Assembly (NCBI GenBank): GCA_958295845.1
Contig: OY282376.1
Span: 633,022 to 697,021 of the forward strand
Length of the DNA: 64,000 nt
From: Caldilineaceae bacterium
GTDB taxonomy: Bacteria > Chloroflexota > Anaerolineae > Caldilineales > Caldilineaceae
Direction: 5' to 3'
The position numbers and the translations under genes were made by a program. Below are positions 39,886 to 47,132 of the stretch, in pieces. Each line of letters begins with the position of its first letter. The first letter of the stretch is position 1. The notes under the pieces were generated by a model, which was not told where the DNA came from, ran no database searches, and saw nothing but the letters and a program-made list of their open reading frames with translations.

Positions 39886-40959
39886 CTAGAACGCTTTCTC
39901 AAACTCCCCGATCTCCTCCGCCCCATCCAGCACGCCAATCTCCAGATGAAACTCCCGCACCTCACCCGGCTGAATATAGTTGAGATAACCTTCTCTGCGG
40001 TTCCACGCCCGCCCCAGCATACTCACATTGCCCGGCTCCACACCCGTCACATAGGTGCCGCGATGGAAATGCTGCCACTGGTTCACCAGCGGGATCTCCG
40101 CAATCGGGAACTTCCAGGATAGCCCCAGCCCCAACCCATCATTGATCAGACCCACCTGCACATTCCCATCTGCGTCGGCGATCGGCCTGTGCACGAACAC
40201 GTCGTCGTGGGCCTCCTCCTGCGGCGGCTTGGCCACCTGGTACACCTCCGGCCCGACTTCCCGGTCCTCCAGCCATTCTGTCGACTTCTCGCTGTTGATT
40301 AGGAAGCGCGTGCCGCTATCCAGCACCGGAAAGCCGGGATTGCAGTGATACACAAACATCAGCGGCGAAGGGTCCACGCTCAGATTTTCGATGCGGTCGT
40401 AAATGCGGATCGACTTCTCGCCCAACACAGTCGAGATCTCCCGCGTCAGCTCCAGGTTCGTGCCGAAAAACACTGCCTCCCGCATCTTGCCGTGGACGCG
40501 CACCACGTACTCCTCCCCCTCCCAGCCCGCGTTCGCGACCACATTCTTCGCCGGCAGAAACGCCAGCCGTCCGTGCAGCCCCAGCTCCTCGTTCTCTTCC
40601 TCTGGGTCCACCTCCGGATGCCCCGTAAAAGTCATCCCGCAGCTCACAGTGAGCCCGCCGAAAAAGCCCCGCAGCCAGCCATTGCCCTCCGGCTCATAGA
40701 ACGCCGGCCCCACATCACCCGTGCTGCTGCGAAAGCACAACGACATCCCCTTATAGTGCGCCGACGCGATATCCAGCGCCCGCCCCGGCAACACCGAAAA
40801 GCACAGCCCCGAAGCATTGAACACCTCAATCAAGTCCGACCCCCGCTCAATCCCCTCCACCAGCTCAGCCTTCCGCGCCCCCGCCAGCTGCGACATATCC
40901 CCAACCTTGTCCAACAGCTCCCGCCGGCTATACTCGCGTCCAAACAAAGTAGTCATCAT
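39886..40959 (-). CDS. DUF4432 family protein (aldose-epimerase-like fold)
   Basis: 357 residues. Conserved stretches are LPGRALDIASAHYKGMSLCF, GWLRGFFGGLTVSCGM and LMFVYHCNPGFPVLD, as in DUF4432 proteins, which have a galactose-mutarotase-like beta-sandwich and are found with sugar metabolism genes. The His in YHCNPGFP and the acidic residue in GVEPGNVS are candidates for the sugar-binding centre. ATG at 40959 is preceded by AAAGGA. It stands alone between the hicAB pair and a repeat; its sugar is unknown. Confidence 0.88.
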   Translation of the reverse strand: MMTTLFGREYSRRELLDKVGDMSQLAGARKAELVEGIERGSDLIEVFNASGLCFSVLPGRALDIASAHYKGMSLCFRSSTGDVGPAFYEPEGNGWLRGFFGGLTVSCGMTFTGHPEVDPEEENEELGLHGRLAFLPAKNVVANAGWEGEEYVVRVHGKMREAVFFGTNLELTREISTVLGEKSIRIYDRIENLSVDPSPLMFVYHCNPGFPVLDSGTRFLINSEKSTEWLEDREVGPEVYQVAKPPQEEAHDDVFVHRPIADADGNVQVGLINDGLGLGLSWKFPIAEIPLVNQWQHFHRGTYVTGVEPGNVSMLGRAWNRREGYLNYIQPGEVREFHLEIGVLDGAEEIGEFEKAF

Positions 40960-41035
40960 AGCATCCTTTCAGTGGCTGAAATGTGGCGTCAACGATAGCA
41001 CACCGTCCATACACAAGCAAAGCTGTCGCAAATTC

Positions 41036-41216
41036 GGGTGCATCCCTAAATTGGGGTGAACTCTCGTATACCTCCCGCTGCAACTAAGCCACCGTCAGTG
41101 CCACTTCCAATCTCCTTTAGCCAAATCGGTGTTACTCTCTCCTCTCTCCTTGAATCTGGGCGGTCGGGCCTTCGGCCCTCCCTTGTACAGGGGCTGCGCC
41201 TCCAATAACGCCCCGC
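41036..41216. repeat. left part of the dispersed ~430-bp element
   Basis: GGGTGCATCCCTAAATTGGG at the left end, then GCCACCGTCAGTGCCACTTCC and the GGGCCTTCGGCCC hairpin follow the order of the copy at 60.9 kb. The right half with the second terminal inverted repeat is absent. Confidence 0.7.
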
Positions 41217-41437
41217 CAAACCTGATCTTCCAATATTGGCAACTTAAATTCCCGATTTCGGTCCATTTTAACGAGAATCCGCCGCGCAAATCTGTTAAGC
41301 TTTTCCTTGTCTGCAGCACGCATGGGATGACTCAAACCCAAGTTCCATCCAACTATGGCAATGCCGGAATCGGGTGAGTTGAACAAACCCGCCCAGGACC
41401 TGGCCGAAACCCGTGTAGAAAGCTGTGGCCGAACCCG

Positions 41438-41731
41438 TCTCGTGCGGGGGCCAAGGTCGGACCCGACGCCGACCCGTCCCCGCACGAGATGGGGGGCGGA
41501 CAAAGTCGATAGCCCAAAGGCTCACCGCACCGAGGCGCTCGCAGTCGGCCTACCCAAATCGCTTTCAGACTGAGCCAAGCCCCTGAACATCCCCCATTCG
41601 CCAGATTCGAAACTGCCCTCCACTTCGAAACTGACAACCAGTTCGCAGCCAGGGTCCCATTCGCCTTCATCCGAATCCCCCGATTCGCCCGTTGCTGATT
41701 CCTGCAGTTCGAACATTCAGCAACGGGCGAA
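41438..41731. repeat. two perfect inverted repeats in a gene-free spacer
   Basis: The spacer 40960-41879 has no supported gene. TCTCGTGCGGGG (41438-41449) pairs with CCCCGCACGAGA (41478-41489), with an inner GGTCGG/CCGACC pair. A second, TTCGCCCGTTGCTGA (41684-41698), pairs with its exact complement at 41717-41731 around an 18-nt loop. Either could be a structured RNA, a terminator without T-run, or a binding site. The second lies about 150 bp before the cysH promoter. Confidence 0.5.
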
Positions 41732-41879
41732 CACCATCTCAACCCAGCGCTCGCAAAGTCTCGTACGGCTCACCTTCAAGGCCCCAAGGGTTCGCGGCGT
41801 CCACCCATCCCGAAAATCAGCCCAAATCCCGCACATCCCAATTCAGACAATCCCAGCCCAGATCCAGCTTTTTCCCATG

Positions 41880-41908
41880 TTGACACATCAACCAACCCTG
41901 TGTATACT
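41880..41908 (+). promoter_or_regulatory. sigma-70-type promoter of the cysH leader
   Basis: TTGACA (41880-41885) and TATACT (41903-41908) with the ideal 17-nt spacing. Transcription should begin near 41915, giving a leader of about 530 nt before the cysH start. It is the best-matched promoter in the window and defines the transcript that carries the polycysteine peptide. Confidence 0.8.
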
Positions 41909-41914
41909 CTTAGC

Positions 41915-42046
41915 TATCCTCACAAAAGTGAGGGGATGCAGCCCGGTAAAGCCCTCCCAAAGGCTTCCTTCGCTTCATCCACTGCAAGCAGTTTTCAAGG
42001 CCTGACCTACACACCGTTACATCAGGCCGAGAAGGAGCACAAGGAA
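41915..42046 (+). promoter_or_regulatory. structured 5' leader before the polycysteine peptide
   Basis: Right at the predicted transcript start CCTCAC-AAAA-GTGAGG forms a 6-bp hairpin (41918-41933). Next, GCAG/CTGC and AGCC/GGCT pairs can fold 41938-41988, and GGCCTGA...TCAGGCC forms a 7-bp stem around 42000-42029, ending just before the ribosome site AAGGAG (42032-42037) of the leader peptide. I compared it by eye with SAM, cobalamin, TPP and THF riboswitch cores and found no match. Confidence 0.45.
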
Positions 42047-42196
42047 ATGCGTATTCTAACGTATGACCAACCTGGTCGGGCGGCCTCGCCCGGCAGACAA
42101 TCCCATCTTTCTCAAACTTGCCAGATTGTCCTCTCCTCCTCCTCTAGCTGCTTGTGTACCACCTCCTCCTGTTGTTGCTCCTGTTGTTGTAGCTAA
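42047..42196 (+). CDS. polycysteine leader peptide, candidate cysteine attenuator
   Basis: 49 codons. ATG at 42047 follows AAGGAG with 9 nt spacing, a textbook ribosome site. The peptide ends SSSSSCLCTTSSCCCSCCCS before TAA: nine Cys in all, eight among the last 15 residues, with Ser making up most of the rest. It lies on the transcript of cysH, whose start is about 250 nt further on. Ribosomes would stall at the Cys codons when charged tRNA-Cys is scarce and so change the folding or Rho access of the downstream RNA. Polycysteine upstream frames that control cysteine genes are known from mycobacteria; I know of no such example in Chloroflexota. An overlapping frame (Pro/Val-rich) lacks a ribosome site. 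Confidence 0.85.
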   Translation: MRILTYDQPGRAASPGRQSHLSQTCQIVLSSSSSCLCTTSSCCCSCCCS

Positions 42197-42225
42197 CTCT
42201 CTGACAGGCTCATCCAACATAAATG

Positions 42226-42268
42226 TGCGTCAACCCTGCGTGGACAGGGCTACCAATTCTCAGACGCA
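42226..42268 (+). promoter_or_regulatory. nested hairpin between leader peptide and cysH
   Basis: TGCGTC (42226-42231) pairs with GACGCA (42263-42268), and inside CCCTG (42234-42238) pairs with CAGGG (42245-42249). It begins 30 nt after the leader stop, inside reach of a stalled or terminating ribosome. A second possible stem, GTTGCC/GGCAAC with inner TGCGC/GCGCA, lies around 42336-42395. Neither is followed by a T-run, so control would be translational or Rho-dependent. Confidence 0.45.
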
Positions 42269-42443
42269 TCTGACCGCGATGAGCGCCCGCTGAACTTTCT
42301 CTTCACAACAGAAAAAACCCCATATCCGTAGCCCCGTTGCCGTGGCGTGCCGATCTTATGCGCTACCAACTTACCAGTGCGCAGGCAACGCAAAGAGACC
42401 GTCACCGTGGCTGTGGATAGGAGCAGATACAGAGGAACTGAAC

Positions 42444-43169
42444 GTGATTGCACTCGCGCAAGAAACTTTCCCCTTCGATACCTGGCAGTTGGATTCTATC
42501 AGCCAGTTCAACTGCCGCCTGGAAGAGAAATCCGCACCAGAGATTCTGGAGTGGGCGATTGAACAGTTCGGTGACGGCTTTACAATGGGCTCAGCCTTCG
42601 GCGTTAGCGGTATGGCGCTGATCGACATGGCCATGCGCATCAACCCCGATGTAGACATCTTCTACATCGACACCGGCTACTTCTTCCCCGAGACGCTCGC
42701 CCTCATCGACCGCGCCCAGCGCCGCTACAACCGCCCCTTCCGCCGCGTTACGCCCGACATGACCATCGCCGAGCAGGAACGCACACACGGCCCGGACCTC
42801 TACCGCAGCAGCCCGGACACATGCTGCAATATCCGCAAAGTCGTGCCCATGGAAGAGGCCCTCCAGGGCAGCACCGCCTGGGTATCCGCTCTGCGCCGCG
42901 ACCAGTCGCCCACGCGCGCCGGCACACCCGTCCTGCGCTGGAACGACAAGTACAGTGTCGTAAAAATCTCTCCCCTGGTAAAATGGACCGAAGCTGACGT
43001 CTGGGCCTACATCCATACCCACGACGTCCCGTACAACGAGCTGCACGAGCAGAACTACCCCAGCATCGGCTGCTGGCCCTGCACCCAGGCCGTCCAACCC
43101 GGCAGCGACCTGCGCGCCGGCCGCTGGGTCGGTATCAACAAGGTCGAGTGCGGCATCCATCTTACCTAG
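42444..43169 (+). CDS. cysH: phosphoadenylyl/adenylyl-sulfate reductase
   Basis: 241 residues from GTG at 42444, chosen because AGAGGA lies just upstream; the frame is open further back to 42342 but without a ribosome site. It reduces activated sulfate to sulfite with thioredoxin as donor. Motifs: GSAFGVSGMALIDMA (PP-loop like, ~50), DTCCNIRKV (~125), GCWPCTQ (~210) and the C-terminal catalytic VECGIHL. The CC...CxxC cluster binds [4Fe-4S] and marks the APS-using type as opposed to the PAPS type lacking it. It is followed by a sirohydrochlorin chelatase, which fits siroheme supply for sulfite reductase. Expression is probably set by the polycysteine leader upstream. Confidence 0.93.
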   Translation: MIALAQETFPFDTWQLDSISQFNCRLEEKSAPEILEWAIEQFGDGFTMGSAFGVSGMALIDMAMRINPDVDIFYIDTGYFFPETLALIDRAQRRYNRPFRRVTPDMTIAEQERTHGPDLYRSSPDTCCNIRKVVPMEEALQGSTAWVSALRRDQSPTRAGTPVLRWNDKYSVVKISPLVKWTEADVWAYIHTHDVPYNELHEQNYPSIGCWPCTQAVQPGSDLRAGRWVGINKVECGIHLT

Positions 43170-43223
43170 AGTCAGCTCTCGTTGGTCGGGTCCCGGCGGC
43201 CAGCGGCGGCCGGCCGCGAACCA

Positions 43224-43976
43224 ATGAACAGTATCGTCCTCATCGGCCACGGCAGCCTTCATAGTGACAGCGGCGCCTCCATGATTCGGCTGGCCGCGCG
43301 CCTGCGTGAACGTGGGGTCGCGCCCATCGCCGAGGCCGGCTTCCTCAACTTCAGCCGTCCCACCATCGCCGAAGCCGTTGCCAAATGCGTCGCCGCCGGC
43401 GCAACCTCCGTCACCGTCCAGCCCTACTTCCTTATCGACGGCGTCTATGTCCAGCAGGACCTGCCCAGCGACGTCGCCAAAGTCGCCGCACAGTTCCCAC
43501 TGCTGACCATCCGCGTCGCCCCCTGTCTCGGCTTCCACGAAAAGCTGGCCGCCATCGCCCTCGATCGAGTCCAAACCATCGACCCGGCGCCGGGCGCAGC
43601 CAACGGCACCCAGTCCGCACTCCTCGTCATGGCCCACGGCACGCCCCTGGAGCACGCCAACCAACCCGTCAGACAGATGACCGCTTGGCTGCACGCAAAG
43701 ACCCACTACTCCCTCGCCGCAACCGCCTATCTCGACTGCAACACCCCCCGCATCGCCGACGCCATCGACGACCTCGCCGCCCAGGGCGCCCGCAAAATCG
43801 TCGCCCTGCCCTACTTCCTCCACCGCGGCCGCCACCTCCGCCAGGACCTGCCGCAACTCCTGGCCGCCGCCCGCCGCCGCCACCCCCTCCTCACCCTCCT
43901 CGAGGCGCCCCATCTCGACTACGACCTGCGCCTCGCCGACGTCATCACCGACCGCATCAGCGAGTTGGCCCTCTGA
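43224..43976 (+). CDS. cbiX: sirohydrochlorin chelatase (CbiX/SirB family)
   Basis: 250 residues from ATG at 43224. Two similar halves are visible, each with the metal-inserting His: VLIGHGS (His 8) and LVMAHGT (~135). The first half has GFLNFSRPTIAEAV and VQPYFLIDGVYVQQDLP, the second LPYFLHRGRHLRQDLPQL, which are the conserved metal and substrate loops. It inserts iron (siroheme) or cobalt (cobalamin). Its place after cysH favours ferrochelatase action for the siroheme of sulfite reductase. No reductase or methylase of the siroheme path is in the window. The ribosome site is weak. Confidence 0.9.
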   Translation: MNSIVLIGHGSLHSDSGASMIRLAARLRERGVAPIAEAGFLNFSRPTIAEAVAKCVAAGATSVTVQPYFLIDGVYVQQDLPSDVAKVAAQFPLLTIRVAPCLGFHEKLAAIALDRVQTIDPAPGAANGTQSALLVMAHGTPLEHANQPVRQMTAWLHAKTHYSLAATAYLDCNTPRIADAIDDLAAQGARKIVALPYFLHRGRHLRQDLPQLLAAARRRHPLLTLLEAPHLDYDLRLADVITDRISELAL

Positions 43977-44084
43977 CAGCAGCATTCCCCCTTGCGCTTA
44001 CCAGCGAATCCAACGACAATGCTGCTTACACGACCACAGCGTGCGCCCACTGACCACAGACCACAGACCACTGACCAATACACC

Positions 44085-45293
44085 ATGACTACCAATAACG
44101 ACTTCTCCCCCAAGCCGCTCTTTTCACTCGCCGACACCGACCGGCAGACGCCGCCCACAGGCCTGATCGCGCCGGCACGCTACGTTCAAGGGCCCGATCT
44201 CCTCGACCATCTCGGCCGCTTCTTGGCGCTGGTCCCCAGCACACGGCCCGCTGTCTACATCAGCCCCGGTGGACTGCGCCGCCACGGCGAGCAACTGCTC
44301 GGCGGCCTGCGCGCCTTGCAGATCGAGGCCGCGGTCGAAATCTTTGAGGGCGAGTGCTCCTACACCGAAATCGAGCGGGCCGCCTCCAGCCTGCGAGCAA
44401 AAGGCACGCCTTTCGACAGCCTGATCGCGGTCGGTGGCGGCAAATGCCTCGACGCGGGCAAATGTGTAGCCGTCCGCCTCGAAATCCCCGTCGTCATCTG
44501 CCCCACCATCGCCTCCACCGACGCGCCCTGCTCCGCCCTGTCGGTCATCTACAGCGACGAAGGCATCGCCCAAGGCGGCGAGTCCTTCCCGGACAGCCCT
44601 GCCTTTGTACTGGTCGATTCGCAGCTGATCGCGGCCGCGCCTGTGCGCTACCTGGTGGCCGGCATGGGCGACGCACTCGCCACCCGCTACGAAGCCCGCA
44701 CCTGCTACCGCAACCCCGCCGGCCGCGCCGTCATCGGCGGACGCCCCACCATCGCCGCCCAGGCCATCGCCGAACTGTGCGCGCAGACCGTCTTCGACGA
44801 TGGTATTGCCGCCGCCGAGGCCAACTATCGCGGCGAGGTTGACCCCGCCCTGGAGCGCGTCATCGAAGCCAATACACTCCTGAGCGGTATCGGCTTCGAG
44901 AGCGGCGGTGTCACCGCCGCCCACGCCGTTGCCATGGGCTTCACCCGCCTGCCCGCCGCACGCGAAGGCTATCTGCACGGCGAGATGGTTGCGATGGGCC
45001 TGCTCACCCAACTGGCGCTGGAGAAGACCGTTGACGAGTGCGAACAGGTCGCCCGCTTCTGCGCCGAAATTGGCCTGCCCACTCACTTGGCCCAGCTCTC
45101 CATCGACACAACAGCCGACGGCCCCGCCCTGCAGGAGGCCATGGCCCACAGTGCCGCCACGCCGCTTATGGACAACGAGCCCTTCGAAGTCACGCCCGAA
45201 AACACCTGGGCCGCGCTCCTGCACGCCGACGAGATCGGCCGCGCCGCCACCGCCTCCGTCGGCGACCAGGCCTACCGCCGCCTGCACGCATAG
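44085..45293 (+). CDS. gldA: glycerol-dehydrogenase-like iron/zinc alcohol dehydrogenase
   Basis: 402 residues from ATG at 44085; the frame is open to 43992 but that part is repeat-derived (PTDHRPQTTDQ). The NAD-binding motif is VGGGKCLDAGK (~120), then PTIASTDAPCSALSVIY, the GldA fingerprint. Metal ligands are likely Asp in GMGDALATRYEA, His in AAHAVAMGF and His in YLHGEMVAMG. It oxidises glycerol or a related polyol at the expense of NAD. The codons before the start are ACCACTGACC repeats with no Shine-Dalgarno sequence. Its role next to sulfur genes is unclear; it may be a neighbour by chance. Confidence 0.9.
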   Translation: MTTNNDFSPKPLFSLADTDRQTPPTGLIAPARYVQGPDLLDHLGRFLALVPSTRPAVYISPGGLRRHGEQLLGGLRALQIEAAVEIFEGECSYTEIERAASSLRAKGTPFDSLIAVGGGKCLDAGKCVAVRLEIPVVICPTIASTDAPCSALSVIYSDEGIAQGGESFPDSPAFVLVDSQLIAAAPVRYLVAGMGDALATRYEARTCYRNPAGRAVIGGRPTIAAQAIAELCAQTVFDDGIAAAEANYRGEVDPALERVIEANTLLSGIGFESGGVTAAHAVAMGFTRLPAAREGYLHGEMVAMGLLTQLALEKTVDECEQVARFCAEIGLPTHLAQLSIDTTADGPALQEAMAHSAATPLMDNEPFEVTPENTWAALLHADEIGRAATASVGDQAYRRLHA

Positions 45294-45362
45294 CCCGTTT
45301 CCTCTCCACCCGGCGGCTTCTTCTGCCAGGCCTTTTTTGCATAGGGTCGCATCCACCAACCC

Positions 45363-45390
45363 TTGCGCGCAACGCCCGGACCGCTATAAT
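45363..45390 (+). promoter_or_regulatory. promoter of the CoA-transferase gene
   Basis: TTGCGC (45363-45368) and a perfect TATAAT (45385-45390) with 16 nt spacing, 85 nt upstream of the ATG at 45475. A T6 run at 45328-45333 just after the previous gene may mark its end. Confidence 0.55.
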
Positions 45391-45474
45391 GGGTCCATCG
45401 CGACGCCGCGGGTGCTTGCATCCATTTTGTCCGCTTACACGCGCCCCCCTCTCCCACAAAGGTGAAACTGACCG

Positions 45475-47061
45475 ATGCCGCGCACCCGTTTTGTCACCCT
45501 CTCTGAAGCCGCAGCCCTCATCCCCGACGGGGCGACGGTTGCTGTCAACTCGTCCAGTGGACTCCTCTGCCCCGACGCGCTGCTGCGGGCCGTGGGCGAG
45601 CGCTTTGACCAGCATGGCCATCCGCAAAACCTGACCACCATTCACCCCATCGCAGCCGGCGATATGTACGGCATCGACGGCATCGACCACATCGCCCGCC
45701 CCGGCCTGCTGGCGCGCGTGATCGCCGGCTCACTCCCATCCGGCCCGTCCTCGATGGAGTCGCCGGCTATCTGGCGCATGGTCTACGAAAACGAAGTCGA
45801 AGCTTACAACATTCCCAGTGGGCTCATCTTCCACCAGCTGCGCGAAGCCGCGGCCAAACGCCCCGGCGTCCTCACGCAGCTGGGTATGGACACCTTCCTC
45901 GATCCCCGGCGCCAGGGCGGCCGCATGAACGAGCGCACCCGCGAAGATATCGTGCAGTTGGTGGAGTTTGACGGCCAGGAGTGGCTCTACCTGCGCGCCC
46001 TGCACCCCGACGCAGCCCTGATCCGCGCCACGACCGCCGACGAGTTGGGAAATCTCACCTTCGAGCGCGAGGGCGCCTTTCTGGGCGCGTACGATGTCGC
46101 GGTAGCCGCCCACAACAACGGCGGCGTCGTCATCGCCCAGGTCGAACGCCGCGTCGCCGCCGGCACCCTGGCCGCCCAGAACGTGCGCGTGCCCAGCGTG
46201 CTCGTGGACGCGGTCGTGGTCGTCCCCGAATCCATGCAGACCACCCAGACCGACTACGACCCTGCCATCAGCGGCGAGGTGCGCGTCCCGTCTGAGACCT
46301 TCGAGCTGGCCGAGTGGGGCCTGCAAAAGGTGATCGCCCGCCGCGCCGCGCTCGAGCTCCACGACGGCGAAGCGGTCAATCTCGGCTTCGGCATCTCCGC
46401 GCTTGTGCCCCGGGTTCTGCTGGAAGAGGGGCTGGACGGCGCCGTCACTTGGGTAATCGAGCAGGGCGCCGTAGGCGGCATGCCGCTGCAGGGCTTCCAA
46501 TTCGGCTGCGCTGCCAACACCCAGGCCATCATCCCCTCACCGGACCAGTTCAGCTATTTCCAGGGCGGCGGCTTCGACCGCTGCTTCCTCTCCTTCATGC
46601 AGATCGACCGCGAGGGCAACATCAACGTCTCCCGCCTGGCCGCCCGTCCCCACGTGACCGCCGGTGTCGGTGGCTTCGTCGACATCACCGCCAACGCCAG
46701 AAACATCGTCATCAGCGGCACATACACCGCCGGCGCCCGCCTCGATGTCGAAGCCGGCCGTCTGAACATCGAGCGCGAGGGCAGAGTACGCAAATTCGTC
46801 AACGAGGTCGAGCATGTCACCTTCAGCGGCCGTCGCGCCCGCCAGACCGGCCAGAACGTGCTCGTAATCACCGAACGCTGCGTGCTACGCCTCGACGCCG
46901 ACGGCTGGACCGTCACCGAGATCGCGCCCGGCGCCAACCTCGACCAGGACGTACTGGCCCAATGCGAGTTCCCTCTCGCCGTCGCGCCCGACCTGCGCGA
47001 AATGGAGCCCCGCCTCTTCCAGCCGGAGCGTATGAGTTTGGTTTTACAAGAGAGTGAATGA
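45475..47061 (+). CDS. acyl-CoA:acetate/3-ketoacid CoA-transferase, fused alpha-beta (YdiF-like)
   Basis: 528 residues, the length of single-chain family I CoA-transferases. The alpha half begins LSEAAALIPDGATVAVNSSSG and has the glycine-rich NIPSGLIFHQLRE and FEREGAFLG segments. The beta half begins LHDGEAVNLGFGISALVPR and contains the catalytic Glu in VIEQGAVGGMP (~329), where a CoA thioester forms. It moves CoA between short acids such as acetate, propionate and acetoacetate. AAGGTG precedes the ATG. It is transcribed from its own promoter. Confidence 0.92.
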   Translation: MPRTRFVTLSEAAALIPDGATVAVNSSSGLLCPDALLRAVGERFDQHGHPQNLTTIHPIAAGDMYGIDGIDHIARPGLLARVIAGSLPSGPSSMESPAIWRMVYENEVEAYNIPSGLIFHQLREAAAKRPGVLTQLGMDTFLDPRRQGGRMNERTREDIVQLVEFDGQEWLYLRALHPDAALIRATTADELGNLTFEREGAFLGAYDVAVAAHNNGGVVIAQVERRVAAGTLAAQNVRVPSVLVDAVVVVPESMQTTQTDYDPAISGEVRVPSETFELAEWGLQKVIARRAALELHDGEAVNLGFGISALVPRVLLEEGLDGAVTWVIEQGAVGGMPLQGFQFGCAANTQAIIPSPDQFSYFQGGGFDRCFLSFMQIDREGNINVSRLAARPHVTAGVGGFVDITANARNIVISGTYTAGARLDVEAGRLNIEREGRVRKFVNEVEHVTFSGRRARQTGQNVLVITERCVLRLDADGWTVTEIAPGANLDQDVLAQCEFPLAVAPDLREMEPRLFQPERMSLVLQESE

Positions 47062-47132
47062 GGACGTAGCCTGTGTGAACGAAGGCCTACGAAAGGGGTT
47101 ACTAAAAACTAGAAACTAGCAACTAAAAACTC

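Noticed and set aside
41915..42046. Known riboswitch (SAM, cobalamin, TPP, THF) in the cysH leader.
   Set aside because: Hairpins are present but none of the conserved cores of these classes could be found by eye.
42063..42293. Alternative +1 frame over the polycysteine leader giving a Pro/Val-rich peptide.
   Set aside because: It has no ribosome-binding site, while the Cys frame has AAGGAG at ideal distance and a meaningful link to cysH.
42591..43985. 464-codon frame antisense to cysH and the chelatase gene.
   Set aside because: Gly/Ala/Val/Asp-rich shadow opposite two well-defined proteins.
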